Positions 1 to 7,613 of a stretch of DNA of 59,614 nt are shown here, piece after piece. Location of the stretch: assembly GCA_002371695.1 (NCBI GenBank), contig DFGG01000105.1, positions 1 to 59,614 of the forward strand. Reading direction: 5' to 3'. The stretch's first letter is position 1. Every line of letters begins with the position of its first letter. A program made the translations under genes and the position numbers. This stretch comes from a bacterium UBA3756. Lineage in GTDB: Bacteria; Bacteroidota; Bacteroidia; Bacteroidales; Bacteroidaceae. The notes under the pieces are model-generated. The model was not told the origin of the DNA. It saw only the letters and a program-made list of their open reading frames with translations, and did no database searches.

Positions 1-1866
1 CCAGAACCGCTCTCCACTATTAAACAGATGCAAGGCCTGGGCATAGAGCTGGCGATGGTTCAGGTTGTCTGTGAAGTCGATGTTCTTGCCAGCAGGAATG
101 CCTACGCAGACGAATCGGCGGGAGCCTGTAGGATCCACCAGCGGTTGCAACTGATTAGTGGTACCGATGAACGAGGTGTAGCGCCTGTACTGCTTGATGG
201 TCTTGCCGTAAGGCGGACGGAACTTCACGTCGCTCGATGACAACAGGTACTTCAGCACAATCTGCTGCGAATTTGTCGTCTTGTCGAACTCGTCGATATT
301 GATGAGCGCGAACGAAGTGAGGGCGATGTTCAGGTCGAACTCGTTCTTGAAGTTCAGCTTGTCGTTATAATAGTCGCGCAGTTCTGGAGGCAGCAGGATC
401 TTGCAGAAACGTGTCTTTCCACAACCCTGACGGCCTATCAGCAACGGCGTCAACGCATTGCCAGTCAGCTGCTTATCGCTCTCGCGCCACTGGGCCACCA
501 TACCCACGAGCCAGTACTTGAGATACTTCTCCCAATGAGGCTGATCTGTTGGCACGCGCCTGGCGAGGTCAGAGATATAGTCGTGTCCGTCCCATGTCGG
601 CAGTTTGTCGAGCCAGGTGTTCACTGGGTCGTACTGTTCAATACGGGTGGAGTCGATGAATCGGTTCACATCCTGATCCCACGATTTCAGTCCCTGCTCC
701 CGAGCCTCGATAGTCATATCGTTGCGCACCTCCTCTGTCAGCGGTTTAAACGTCTGATCCTCAGAATATTTCATGCGATACTCAGCCACGCCCGTCATCA
801 GGTTCTTGCGCATGTCGTAGTTAGCGGTCAGGAAGATTTCCGTCCGCATCGTCTGAAGCGTCTCCTGCGGCACGCTCTTCAGCGGTTTCACCTTATGCTT
901 CTTGCGATAGTCCTCCATGAGGGGGATTTCGTAGGCGGTAGAGAAGACACTCTTCACGAGCTCTGGGTCGTTGTGGAACAGCGGATACTCCAGCGTCATA
1001 CCCTGGGCATGAGAGAGCGGTATGCCCTGTTCGAGCGACTTGCGGGCTATCTGCTGCAAGAGCTGCATCTGACGGTCCTCGTCGGGCATATCAAAGTATT
1101 GGCCCAGCACCTCGCGTAGGATAAATACCCAGTTGAAATGATAGGTACGCGTGATGGTGCGGCCAGGCATCAGCATATCACTCTCCCATGAGATAGGTGC
1201 CGGCTCCGGCTGGACGTGTTTCTCACAATCGGCCTTGAAGGGGCGGGCATCAGGGTTGAAATACATCTCAGGGTCGGCACTCAGATAGATGGTCCGCTCC
1301 AGTGTAGGTTCCAGATACTCAATATCCAGACCAAACTGATTCTGATAGGCCCTCCGAGCCGTTTCATACAGGTTCTTATGAAACTGTCGCATCTCTTCTT
1401 CCTTCGCAGGCAGTTTCTCCTCTTCTTCGGAGGGGTTGGGGGATGTCGCAAACAGCTCGCCCCGACAGACTATCTTCACACTCATGCCCGATGCCCCCAG
1501 GAAAGCCATCACCGTCTCATCCATCCTCGCAGCCTGGTTCCTGATGGTCACAGCGTCTTCGTACGTCTTCAGTCCGTTCACCTCGACCACCACTAGTCCA
1601 TTGTACTTCAGCCCTTTCTGCATCTCCTTATAGTTCATGCATTCTGCGGCAAAGAGCAGACGAGGCAGGTTCACCGTATGCTTCGGGTCGTCAAGGGTAA
1701 TCTGTCCGTCAGGCAACCTCTGGGACTTATAGAACTGATAGTTCAAGCGAAGATCGAACACTTTGTCCTTTTCAGGATTCTCACGAATCATCTTTGCAAT
1801 CTCCCTTAATTCAATGCGCTTAATGACCTCCTTCTTTCGCGATATTTTCAACAAACTTACTTTCAT
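1..1866 (-). CDS. BT4734-type primase / VapE-family superfamily 3 helicase, C-terminus cut by window edge
   Basis: The minus-strand frame is open from the ATG at 1866 to the window edge (622 codons, no stop), so the C-terminus lies outside. The first ~300 residues resemble the BT4734/BF3469 N-terminal domain of Bacteroidales. The C-terminal half is a VapE-like P-loop helicase: Walker A GRQGCGKT at about residues 478-485, an LINIDEFD Walker B, FIGTTNQ sensor 1 and a GSRRF arginine-finger motif. VapE proteins occur in phages and phage satellites, where related proteins act in replication initiation. The gene stands alone, next to no integrase or phage gene. A promoter lies at 1917-1948 and a phased repeat block at 1967-2283 sits just upstream. 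A second, shorter VapE gene occurs at 56684-57919. The helicase call is firm; a primase activity for the N-terminus is inferred. Confidence 0.85.
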   Translation of the reverse strand, partial: MKVSLLKISRKKEVIKRIELREIAKMIRENPEKDKVFDLRLNYQFYKSQRLPDGQITLDDPKHTVNLPRLLFAAECMNYKEMQKGLKYNGLVVVEVNGLKTYEDAVTIRNQAARMDETVMAFLGASGMSVKIVCRGELFATSPNPSEEEEKLPAKEEEMRQFHKNLYETARRAYQNQFGLDIEYLEPTLERTIYLSADPEMYFNPDARPFKADCEKHVQPEPAPISWESDMLMPGRTITRTYHFNWVFILREVLGQYFDMPDEDRQMQLLQQIARKSLEQGIPLSHAQGMTLEYPLFHNDPELVKSVFSTAYEIPLMEDYRKKHKVKPLKSVPQETLQTMRTEIFLTANYDMRKNLMTGVAEYRMKYSEDQTFKPLTEEVRNDMTIEAREQGLKSWDQDVNRFIDSTRIEQYDPVNTWLDKLPTWDGHDYISDLARRVPTDQPHWEKYLKYWLVGMVAQWRESDKQLTGNALTPLLIGRQGCGKTRFCKILLPPELRDYYNDKLNFKNEFDLNIALTSFALINIDEFDKTTNSQQIVLKYLLSSSDVKFRPPYGKTIKQYRRYTSFIGTTNQLQPLVDPTGSRRFVCVGIPAGKNIDFTDNLNHRQLYAQALHLFNSGERFW

Positions 1867-1916
1867 ATAAACGATATTTTTAGTTCTACCTCTACTTAAT
1901 AATCACAAAATGCCTG

Positions 1917-1948
1917 CAAATATACTGATTTTACTTGGTATTTGCAAG
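1917..1948 (-). promoter_or_regulatory. Promoter of the first VapE gene
   Basis: On the minus strand TATATTTG (1917-1924) fits the Bacteroides -7 element TAnnTTTG. CTTG at 1945-1948, 20 bp upstream, is a 3/4 match to the -33 TTTG. The predicted 5' leader is about 45 nt. The phased repeats start 19 bp upstream of this promoter. Confidence 0.55.
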
Positions 1949-1966
1949 TTTTTCATTAGATTTTTC

Positions 1967-2017
1967 CCTCTACTTTACCTCTACTAATCCTCAACCCAAC
2001 ATCTACCATATCTCTAC
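1967..2017 (-). repeat. Left iteron array, CCTCTAC x5 at exact 11-bp period
   Basis: Five copies start at 1967, 1978, 1989, 2000 and 2011 (CCTCTAC, CCTCTAC, CCTCAAC, CATCTAC, TCTCTAC). The spacing is exactly one helical turn. Read on the minus strand the unit is GTAGAGG, the same unit as in the array at 2222-2283, so the two arrays are inverted with respect to each other. The remaining 4 bp between units are not conserved, which argues for protein binding rather than simple tandem duplication. Confidence 0.85.
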
Positions 2018-2023
2018 AAACTG

Positions 2024-2103
2024 AATAAGCGTTCCTTATCCTGCAATAAGGGCACCTTATTCTGCAATAAAGGCACCTTATTAGTCAATAAGCGTATCTT
2101 ATT
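2024..2103. repeat. Palindromic iterons AATAAG-N5-CTTATT x4, 21-bp period
   Basis: Four 17-bp palindromes start at 2024, 2045, 2066 and 2087, exactly 21 bp apart (two helical turns). The arms are AATAAG/CTTATT with a 5-bp spacer (cgttc, ggcac, ggcac, cgtat). The arrangement recurs upstream of the second VapE gene at 58278-58357. Confidence 0.9.
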
Positions 2104-2116
2104 CCCTTCAGACCAC

Positions 2117-2197
2117 AATACTGCAGGCTCAGTATTTATTCCCAAGGTGGGAATGTTTTATTCCCAGGCTGGGAACATTTCATTCCCAAGGTGGGAA
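2117..2197. repeat. Palindromic iterons of TTCCC-N5-GGGAA type x4, 22-bp period
   Basis: Palindromes start at 2117, 2139, 2161 and 2183, exactly 22 bp apart. The first is AATACTG-N6-CAGTATT. The other three are TTCCCAAGGTGGGAA, TTCCCAGGCTGGGAA and TTCCCAAGGTGGGAA. The stretch 2161-2198 is nearly identical to 58392-58429 at the second VapE locus, with two differences in the centre of the first palindrome. Confidence 0.9.
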
Positions 2198-2221
2198 TAA
2201 TTGTTACCTACTTCATATATA

Positions 2222-2283
2222 GTAGAATAGCAGTAGAGGATTAATAGAGGATAAGTAGAGGATAAGCAGATGGTTAGTAGATG
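2222..2283 (+). repeat. Right iteron array, GTAGAGG x6 at exact 11-bp period
   Basis: Six units start at 2222, 2233, 2244, 2255, 2266 and 2277 (GTAGAAT, GTAGAGG, ATAGAGG, GTAGAGG, GCAGATG, GTAGATG). A further GTAGAGG stands alone at 2331-2337. The array is inverted relative to the one at 1967-2017, so the two bracket the central palindromes. An AT-rich stretch (about 2284-2330) follows. Confidence 0.85.
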
Positions 2284-2424
2284 TATAATTTCATCTAAAC
2301 TACTAATATACATCGATTTACGCAGTATTTGTAGAGGTAAACCAAATTCTAACATTCAATCAGAGAAATCTATAGCAAAGAAAAGAATTCCTTCTTTTGA
2401 ATGCACTATTGTGAATAAAATTTG

Positions 2425-2432
2425 TAACTTTG
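2425..2432 (+). promoter_or_regulatory. -7 element of the LMW phosphatase promoter
   Basis: TAACTTTG matches TAnnTTTG, 25 bp before the ATG at 2458. A TTTG at 2396-2399 is 25 bp upstream of it, wider than the usual 19-21 bp, so the -33 element is uncertain. Confidence 0.55.
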
Positions 2433-2457
2433 CACTCGCAAATAGAAGTTATAAGCT

Positions 2458-2952
2458 ATGTCATTACTTAACCGAACATATCCATTTAAGCAAAGCACCC
2501 GAATACTTTTCGTCTGCCACGGGAATATCTGTCGCAGTCCGATGGCAGAGTTTGTGATGAAAGATCTGGTGAGCAAGGCCGGTCTCGACAACCAGTTCTA
2601 TATCGAGTCGGCAGCCACCTCTACAGAGGAGATTGGCAATGAGGTCTATCCGCCTGCCAAGCGGAAACTGGCCGAACACGGCATCGCGTGCAAGGGAAAG
2701 ACTGCGCGCCAGATGACACGCAACGACTATCAGCGCTTCGACCTGCTGATAGGTATGGACACCTGGAATCTCAGAAACATGAACCGCATCTGCGGTGGTG
2801 ACCCGGAAGGAAAAATCCGCTTACTGTTGGACTACACCAATCGTCCTGGCGATGTGGCAGACCCTTGGTACACAGGCAATTTCGAAGCCACCTGGCGCGA
2901 TGTCTTCGAAGGGTGCACCCTCTTGCTGAAGGACTTGACGGATAGGCAATAA
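2458..2952 (+). CDS. Low-molecular-weight protein-tyrosine phosphatase
   Basis: The 164-residue cytoplasmic protein has the LMW-PTP signature. The P-loop CHGNICRS has nucleophile Cys20 and phosphate-binding Arg26, and the general acid is Asp135 in ADPWY. The length is usual for the family. Such enzymes dephosphorylate phosphotyrosine, and some act with tyrosine kinases of capsule synthesis. No BY-kinase is in the window. The ATG at 2458 follows a TAnnTTTG promoter at a fitting distance. The gene is monocistronic and converges on the DUF2461 gene with a 29-bp gap. Confidence 0.92.
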   Translation: MSLLNRTYPFKQSTRILFVCHGNICRSPMAEFVMKDLVSKAGLDNQFYIESAATSTEEIGNEVYPPAKRKLAEHGIACKGKTARQMTRNDYQRFDLLIGMDTWNLRNMNRICGGDPEGKIRLLLDYTNRPGDVADPWYTGNFEATWRDVFEGCTLLLKDLTDRQ

Positions 2953-2981
2953 CTTCCCAATAGCAAAAAGTCGGTCATGGC

Positions 2982-3695
2982 CTATTCATAGTCGTCAATG
3001 ACGCTATTCATGAAATCCATCATGGGCTTGGCGGCCTTGAATACTATCTCCATCTGTTTCAGCCAGGCATCGCCTTCAAAGAAATCGTTGGACACACGAT
3101 GCCAGCAGCAATAGTTCTTCAAGCGCAGATACTTCACCTGAGCATAGTCACGAGGAAAGCCAGCTGGACAGGTCTTCAGTTTCTCTAAACCGAAGCCCTG
3201 TTTGGTGCCCCATGAATCACGTTCCGTACAGGGTTCGAACGAATCTCCAAAATACATAATGAACTCCTTGCTTTCCACGCATTTCAACCACTCTTCCTCA
3301 TTAGCCATGATCTCATTGCGGCAAGAGGTGAGGATATTCGTGGGCAGCCAATAACTACCACAGGCGAGCATGCAGTTGTCTGGTTCCAGATGGATATAAT
3401 AGCCCCCATGAAGCGACTTCTTTCCACGGGCAGAGATATAGGCACCAAGATGATTCTTATAAGGTGACTTGTCAGGCGAAAAACGCGTATCGCGATAGAA
3501 GCGATAGGTAGCATCTTTCACACCGATATGAGCCACAGAAGAGTCGAAGGTAGAGATGCGAGAGATGGCTGCCGCCACCCCTCGCTCAAAATCTTCCTTC
3601 GCTGCCAGATACACATCCTTATGCTGCTGAAACCAGGGCCTGTTGTTGTTGGCCATGACGTCGCGCAAGAACTGCAGGATCAGTTTCGTATCCAT
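2982..3695 (-). CDS. DUF2461 domain-containing protein
   Basis: The 237-residue soluble protein covers the whole DUF2461 family. Recognisable parts are the N-terminal FLRDVMANNNRPWFQQHK block, the YRFYRDTRFSPDKSPYKNH block near residue 65, and the GGYYIHLEPDN block. The family is widespread in Bacteroidota and has no established biochemical role. The start at 3695 lies 12 bp after the stop of the TPR histidine kinase-like gene on the same strand, so the two are probably co-transcribed. Confidence 0.85.
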   Translation of the reverse strand: MDTKLILQFLRDVMANNNRPWFQQHKDVYLAAKEDFERGVAAAISRISTFDSSVAHIGVKDATYRFYRDTRFSPDKSPYKNHLGAYISARGKKSLHGGYYIHLEPDNCMLACGSYWLPTNILTSCRNEIMANEEEWLKCVESKEFIMYFGDSFEPCTERDSWGTKQGFGLEKLKTCPAGFPRDYAQVKYLRLKNYCCWHRVSNDFFEGDAWLKQMEIVFKAAKPMMDFMNSVIDDYE

Positions 3696-3707
3696 CAGGA
3701 AATCTTA

Positions 3708-5201
3708 TTAAGAGTGGAAATCGAGCATGAAGCGGGTTCCCTTGTGGAACTCGGGATCGATATCGAGGTCTCCATTGATCTTCAGTGCCATCTGGCGACA
3801 GATAGGCAGTCCGAGTCCGTCGCCTTCCGTCAGGTCTCTCACCTCAAGGAAGGGCTTGAACACGTCTTCGCGCTTCTCCTCAGGGATACCACAGCCGGTA
3901 TCTGATACCAGGAACTGATGGGCATGGGCGCCACGCTTCTTATAGTCAAGCCAGATATTGCCACCCTCTGGTGTATAGATGGCTGCATTATTCAGCAGGT
4001 GAGTCAGGATATGAGAGACATACTCCTTGTGAATCTTGGCACTGAGGTTGGGCGCATTCACCTTCAGCGTAACGTCAGCCTTCACCTTGTCGCGAATCTG
4101 GTTCATCAGTGCTTCGCAGAACGGCTGCAACTGAACATCCTCCAACTCAACGGGCTCGTCAGAGTTCTCCAATTCAGAGAGCTGCTGGATATGGCTTGAG
4201 AAGTCGAGTAGTGCCTTTACCTCAGGCTTGCTGCTGTCGAGTTTCTTGAGTGTAGGCTCCAACTGAGCGGAGATATTGTTGATGAACTTGGCTTTCAGGG
4301 CATTATTTTCTTCAGATACCTTAATAATCTTCTTCTGCCTGCGAGAGAGCATAATGAAACGCATCAAGACAACAGCACCAACCACAAGCGCAGCAGCCAA
4401 TGCAGCAGCAAGGACACCAAGGCCGATGATGATGGCCGAGCGAGTGGTCAGCGAACTGTCCTTATCGGCAATCGTAGCCTCGTTGTCGGCAATCTGCTTC
4501 TTCAGCGACTTTATCTCGTCTGCATGCTTCAAAGCATTGGTGGAGTCTTTCCATGCCACATAGTTACTATAAGACTGGGCGACCATATTAGCACTACCCG
4601 ACTTGCGACCATTAGCAATCAAAGTCTTATAAACCTCTTCCACTTTATCATATTCCTTGGAAGCCGTCAATTTGTCGGCCATCTCCTTAAAGACAGCATT
4701 GCCTTTCGCAGTCTGTCCGAGGGTATAATAATAGACAGCCTTGGTGTAGAGCAGGTCGTTCTTCACTTCATCGTCACTACCTGTGGCCGCATGGTTCTCC
4801 ATGGCCCTAAGATGATCGGCAGCCGTAGCGCTACGTCCCATTTTCATATACATCTGATAGCGTTCTTTCGATACGAGATAGTGCAGTGGAGCCCTGCTCA
4901 CAGCACCTTGTACCTTGGCATCGATGGTCTGATCGACACGACGCAACAGGTCGAAGGCTTCGTTATAGTAATTTTCCTTATAGTAGAGCACGTTGGCCTT
5001 GACAGCGCACTCTACACTCTGCTTCATCTGCCCCTTATTGGCATAGTCTTCGAAAGCTAAGATATAGTTATAACGGGCACCGCCTACATGGCCTTTTTCT
5101 GCTTCAGACTCTGCACGTTGTTCAATCTCACTTTTCTGCGCATTGGCAAAGGTACAGCTAAGAAGCAGACCCAGTATAAAAATGAATATTTTTCTGTTCA
5201 T
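3708..5201 (-). CDS. TPR-containing sensor histidine kinase-like protein without phospho-acceptor His
   Basis: With the start at 5201 the protein has 497 residues: signal peptide (1-22), TPR-like helical periplasmic region (about 25-235), transmembrane segment (about 256-284), a short coiled coil, and a HisKA/HATPase_c module. The ATPase boxes look intact: N box HLLNNAAIYTPEGG near 401-414, DTGCGIP at 434-440 and GDGLGLP near 460-466. In the HisKA motif, where kinases have SHE(L/I)RTPL, this protein reads SAQLEPTL, with Ala near 312 in place of His. A further upstream ATG (5243) would overlap the promoter and was not used. It probably forms an operon with DUF2461. It may signal by binding rather than phosphotransfer. 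Confidence 0.8.
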   Translation of the reverse strand: MNRKIFIFILGLLLSCTFANAQKSEIEQRAESEAEKGHVGGARYNYILAFEDYANKGQMKQSVECAVKANVLYYKENYYNEAFDLLRRVDQTIDAKVQGAVSRAPLHYLVSKERYQMYMKMGRSATAADHLRAMENHAATGSDDEVKNDLLYTKAVYYYTLGQTAKGNAVFKEMADKLTASKEYDKVEEVYKTLIANGRKSGSANMVAQSYSNYVAWKDSTNALKHADEIKSLKKQIADNEATIADKDSSLTTRSAIIIGLGVLAAALAAALVVGAVVLMRFIMLSRRQKKIIKVSEENNALKAKFINNISAQLEPTLKKLDSSKPEVKALLDFSSHIQQLSELENSDEPVELEDVQLQPFCEALMNQIRDKVKADVTLKVNAPNLSAKIHKEYVSHILTHLLNNAAIYTPEGGNIWLDYKKRGAHAHQFLVSDTGCGIPEEKREDVFKPFLEVRDLTEGDGLGLPICRQMALKINGDLDIDPEFHKGTRFMLDFHS

Positions 5202-5230
5202 ATGCGATGGTAAACAAATTATTTTAAGTG

Positions 5231-5263
5231 CAAAGGTAAGCATTTATTTTGATTTCCACCAAA
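5231..5263 (-). promoter_or_regulatory. Promoter of the TPR kinase-like gene
   Basis: Minus-strand TACCTTTG (5231-5238) with TTTG (5260-5263) 21 bp upstream. This fixes the start codon at 5201 rather than 5243. Confidence 0.75.
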
Positions 5264-5288
5264 TTTTTCCTCTTTTTTATAGGTTAAG

Positions 5289-5319
5289 TTGGATTTCTCA
5301 GATAAAAGACGTAACTTTG
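5289..5319 (+). promoter_or_regulatory. Promoter of the O-acetylation operon
   Basis: TAACTTTG at 5312-5319, with a TTTG-like TTGG at 5289-5292 (19-bp gap). An ATG at 5321 touches the -7 element and so cannot be the start of a leader-bearing message; the ATG at 5348 is preferred. Confidence 0.6.
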
Positions 5320-5347
5320 CATGCAAAATCTAGCTATCCTAGGACGT

Positions 5348-6142
5348 ATGAGGTATCTTTTGTCATGTATATTCTTATGGTTAAGCTCCCTGCCCATTGC
5401 AGCAATTGCAGCAGGAGATTCGTTGCACGTAGTGATACTGGGTGACTCGAACACCTGGCTCGGTGGCGACGGCTGCGACAAGCCACAAGGCTGGAACAAG
5501 TGGTTCCGCGATGCCTTTCAGCCTGCCAGCTGCCGAAGTTTTGCCCGTAGTGGCGCCACCTGGACTAATACCCCACAGACACGACGGAACACACAGGAGA
5601 ACATCGGTGTTCTAGGCAACGACAATGTCATCTACAACCAGATTTGCCGACTCGAAGAGGCCATCAATAACGGCAGTCAGCCGAAGCCTCAGCTCATCCT
5701 GATCCTGGCGGGCACCAACGATGCCTGGTTCCTGAAGTCAAGGCCAAAGGCCCTATCCATGACTACAGATGATGCTTTTTCATCTGATAGTCAGGCTTTT
5801 AGAAAGCTGACTGTCTGTGAGATCGTGACGCTCGCTGAGTCTGTTCGCTATGGTTGCGAACTGCTGATGACGTTATGTCCAATGGCCCAGATCGTACTGC
5901 TGACACCCTTCCAGTCTGTCCAGGCAGGCAATACGATCTTCAAGGTCAGCGACCTCATCGCCGACAGCGGCCACAGGATGGGCCTTAGCGTGATCCGGCT
6001 GGACCAGCAAAGCGGCATCTATGCAGAACAAGAGAAAAACCGGCATCACCTGACCACCGATGGCACGCACACCTCAGAAGAAGGAGCCAGGCGCGCGGGC
6101 ACGTTCATTGCCAGACAGCTGTCCACCTTATTACAATATTAG
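5348..6142 (+). CDS. SGNH/GDSL-family hydrolase, exported
   Basis: The 264-residue protein has a signal peptide (1-22) and the SGNH hydrolase blocks: block I GDSNTW with nucleophile Ser34, the ILAGTNDAW block with the oxyanion Asn, and the catalytic pair in TDGTHTS (Asp238, His241). These enzymes are esterases or acetylhydrolases acting on acylated carbohydrates. It is the first gene of an operon with an MBOAT acyltransferase (12 bp downstream) and a DHHW protein. That context suggests it edits acetyl groups on an exported or surface glycan. The start was chosen because it follows the promoter and begins the signal peptide. Confidence 0.85.
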   Translation: MRYLLSCIFLWLSSLPIAAIAAGDSLHVVILGDSNTWLGGDGCDKPQGWNKWFRDAFQPASCRSFARSGATWTNTPQTRRNTQENIGVLGNDNVIYNQICRLEEAINNGSQPKPQLILILAGTNDAWFLKSRPKALSMTTDDAFSSDSQAFRKLTVCEIVTLAESVRYGCELLMTLCPMAQIVLLTPFQSVQAGNTIFKVSDLIADSGHRMGLSVIRLDQQSGIYAEQEKNRHHLTTDGTHTSEEGARRAGTFIARQLSTLLQY

Positions 6143-6154
6143 ACACAGACGCTC

Positions 6155-7603
6155 ATGGTATTCTCAGACCTTTTCTTTTTGTTCGTCTTCCTGCCAGCCT
6201 TCGCCCTCAGTTATCTGGCAGCCCATTGGATTGACCAATTATTGTCGTCTGAGAACTCCCGTCCGAACCGCATCGTGGAGAATGCCGTGCTGGTGGTCTT
6301 CTCGCTTATCTTCTACGCTTGGGGCGAACCTGTCTATGTGTTCCTGATGCTCTTCTGCGTCTTGCTGAACTATCTGGCAGGACTGGGCATCGGCCACGCT
6401 CAGGGCACTACCCGCAAGTGGGCACTCGCTGCCGGACTGACAGGCAATATCCTGATCCTTAGCACCTTCAAGTATCTGAGTTTCTTTGCCCAGCAACTGA
6501 CAGCTCTCGGCATCCCTGTAGCCGACCCCAAGATTGCGTTGCCCATCGGCATCAGTTTCTACACATTCCAGTCGATCTCCTACCTCATCGATGTCTATCG
6601 CCAGGAGGCCCCCATGCAGCGCCACTTCGGCAATCTGCTACTCTATATTTCGATGTTCCCACAACTCATCGCAGGTCCTATCGTGCGCTATAACACGGTA
6701 GCACAAGAGATCAGCAACCGCAGCGTCACCTCCAAAGACGTTGCTGATGGCATCTATCGCTTTGTCATCGGACTAGGCAAGAAGGTCATTTTGGCCAACC
6801 AGTTGTCTGAAATCTCTGACCAGTTTCTGGCGGGCAATATGCAGGACCTCACCACTACTGGCGCATGGACAGGCATCGTGGCCTTTACCCTGCAGATCTA
6901 CTTCGACTTCTCCGGCTATTCTGATATGGCTATCGGACTGGGGCGCTGTCTGGGCTTCCACTTCAACGAGAACTTCCGTCATCCCTATTGTTGTGATACC
7001 ATCACCGACTTCTGGCGACGGTGGCATATCTCGTTGGGTAGCTTCTTCCGTGACTATGTGTATATCCCTATGGGTGGCAACCGAAGCCATCAGGCCCTTA
7101 ATATCCTCGTGGTGTGGTTTCTCACAGGTATGTGGCACGGAGCCAGTTGGAACTTCATCATCTGGGGTGTGTATTTCGGCCTCATCGTGACGATTGAGAA
7201 ATACACCATCCTGCGCGTCCGTGAGTATATCCCCTCTCCCCTGCTCCACCTCTACAGTCTGGTGCTGGTGGTCGTCGGCTGGGGCATCTTCTACTTCGAC
7301 GACAGCAGCCGCATGGTGCGCTTCTTCGAGATCTGCTTCGGACAGGGCGCTGCCCTCCACGACTATATCACCATCAGTGCACTGGCCGACAACTGCTGGC
7401 TGTGGGTGGTGTGCCTGCTCTTCTGTATGCCGCTGCGCAGCGGTGCCGAGGCACTGCTGAAACGCTGTACCAAGGAAGGAGGGCTCATGCAGGAGTCACT
7501 GCTGTTCTCGGGGCGCCTCGCGATCTCCATCCTTCTGCTCGTGCTCAGCGTGGCCCTGCTCGTCGGTGCCACCAATAACGCATTTATCTACACCCGATTC
7601 TAA
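6155..7603 (+). CDS. MBOAT-family O-acyltransferase (AlgI-like)
   Basis: The 482-residue protein has many membrane segments and the AlgI/DltB-type MBOAT core. The FYTFQSISYLIDVYR block lies near residue 137, the FWRRWHISLG block near 285, and the MWHGASWN motif carries the conserved catalytic His328. In alginate and related systems this type of protein moves acetyl groups across the inner membrane for transfer by a partner SGNH/DHHW-type protein. Both neighbours fit such roles, and the genes are separated by only 10-12 bp. The acceptor glycan cannot be told from the sequence. Confidence 0.92.
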   Translation: MVFSDLFFLFVFLPAFALSYLAAHWIDQLLSSENSRPNRIVENAVLVVFSLIFYAWGEPVYVFLMLFCVLLNYLAGLGIGHAQGTTRKWALAAGLTGNILILSTFKYLSFFAQQLTALGIPVADPKIALPIGISFYTFQSISYLIDVYRQEAPMQRHFGNLLLYISMFPQLIAGPIVRYNTVAQEISNRSVTSKDVADGIYRFVIGLGKKVILANQLSEISDQFLAGNMQDLTTTGAWTGIVAFTLQIYFDFSGYSDMAIGLGRCLGFHFNENFRHPYCCDTITDFWRRWHISLGSFFRDYVYIPMGGNRSHQALNILVVWFLTGMWHGASWNFIIWGVYFGLIVTIEKYTILRVREYIPSPLLHLYSLVLVVVGWGIFYFDDSSRMVRFFEICFGQGAALHDYITISALADNCWLWVVCLLFCMPLRSGAEALLKRCTKEGGLMQESLLFSGRLAISILLLVLSVALLVGATNNAFIYTRF

Positions 7604-7613
7604 ACCAGAAGCC

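Noticed and set aside
1967..2283. CRISPR-like array or simple satellite.
   Set aside because: Units are 7 or 17 bp with unconserved or tiny spacers and strict helical phasing; there are no ~30-bp repeats, unique spacers or cas genes.
5321..5347. ATG at 5321 as start of the SGNH hydrolase.
   Set aside because: It directly touches the -7 element; the ATG at 5348 starts a standard signal peptide.
6239..6625. Long minus-strand frames across the O-acetylation operon (also 6773-7360, 8439-8813) and across the PUL enzymes (24598-25449, 26841-27587).
   Set aside because: They mirror the codon structure of confident genes on the other strand and encode no recognisable proteins.
7566..7613. ATG at 7566 as start of the DHHW protein.
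   Set aside because: It overlaps the MBOAT gene by 38 bp and adds a Pro-rich stretch before the signal anchor.
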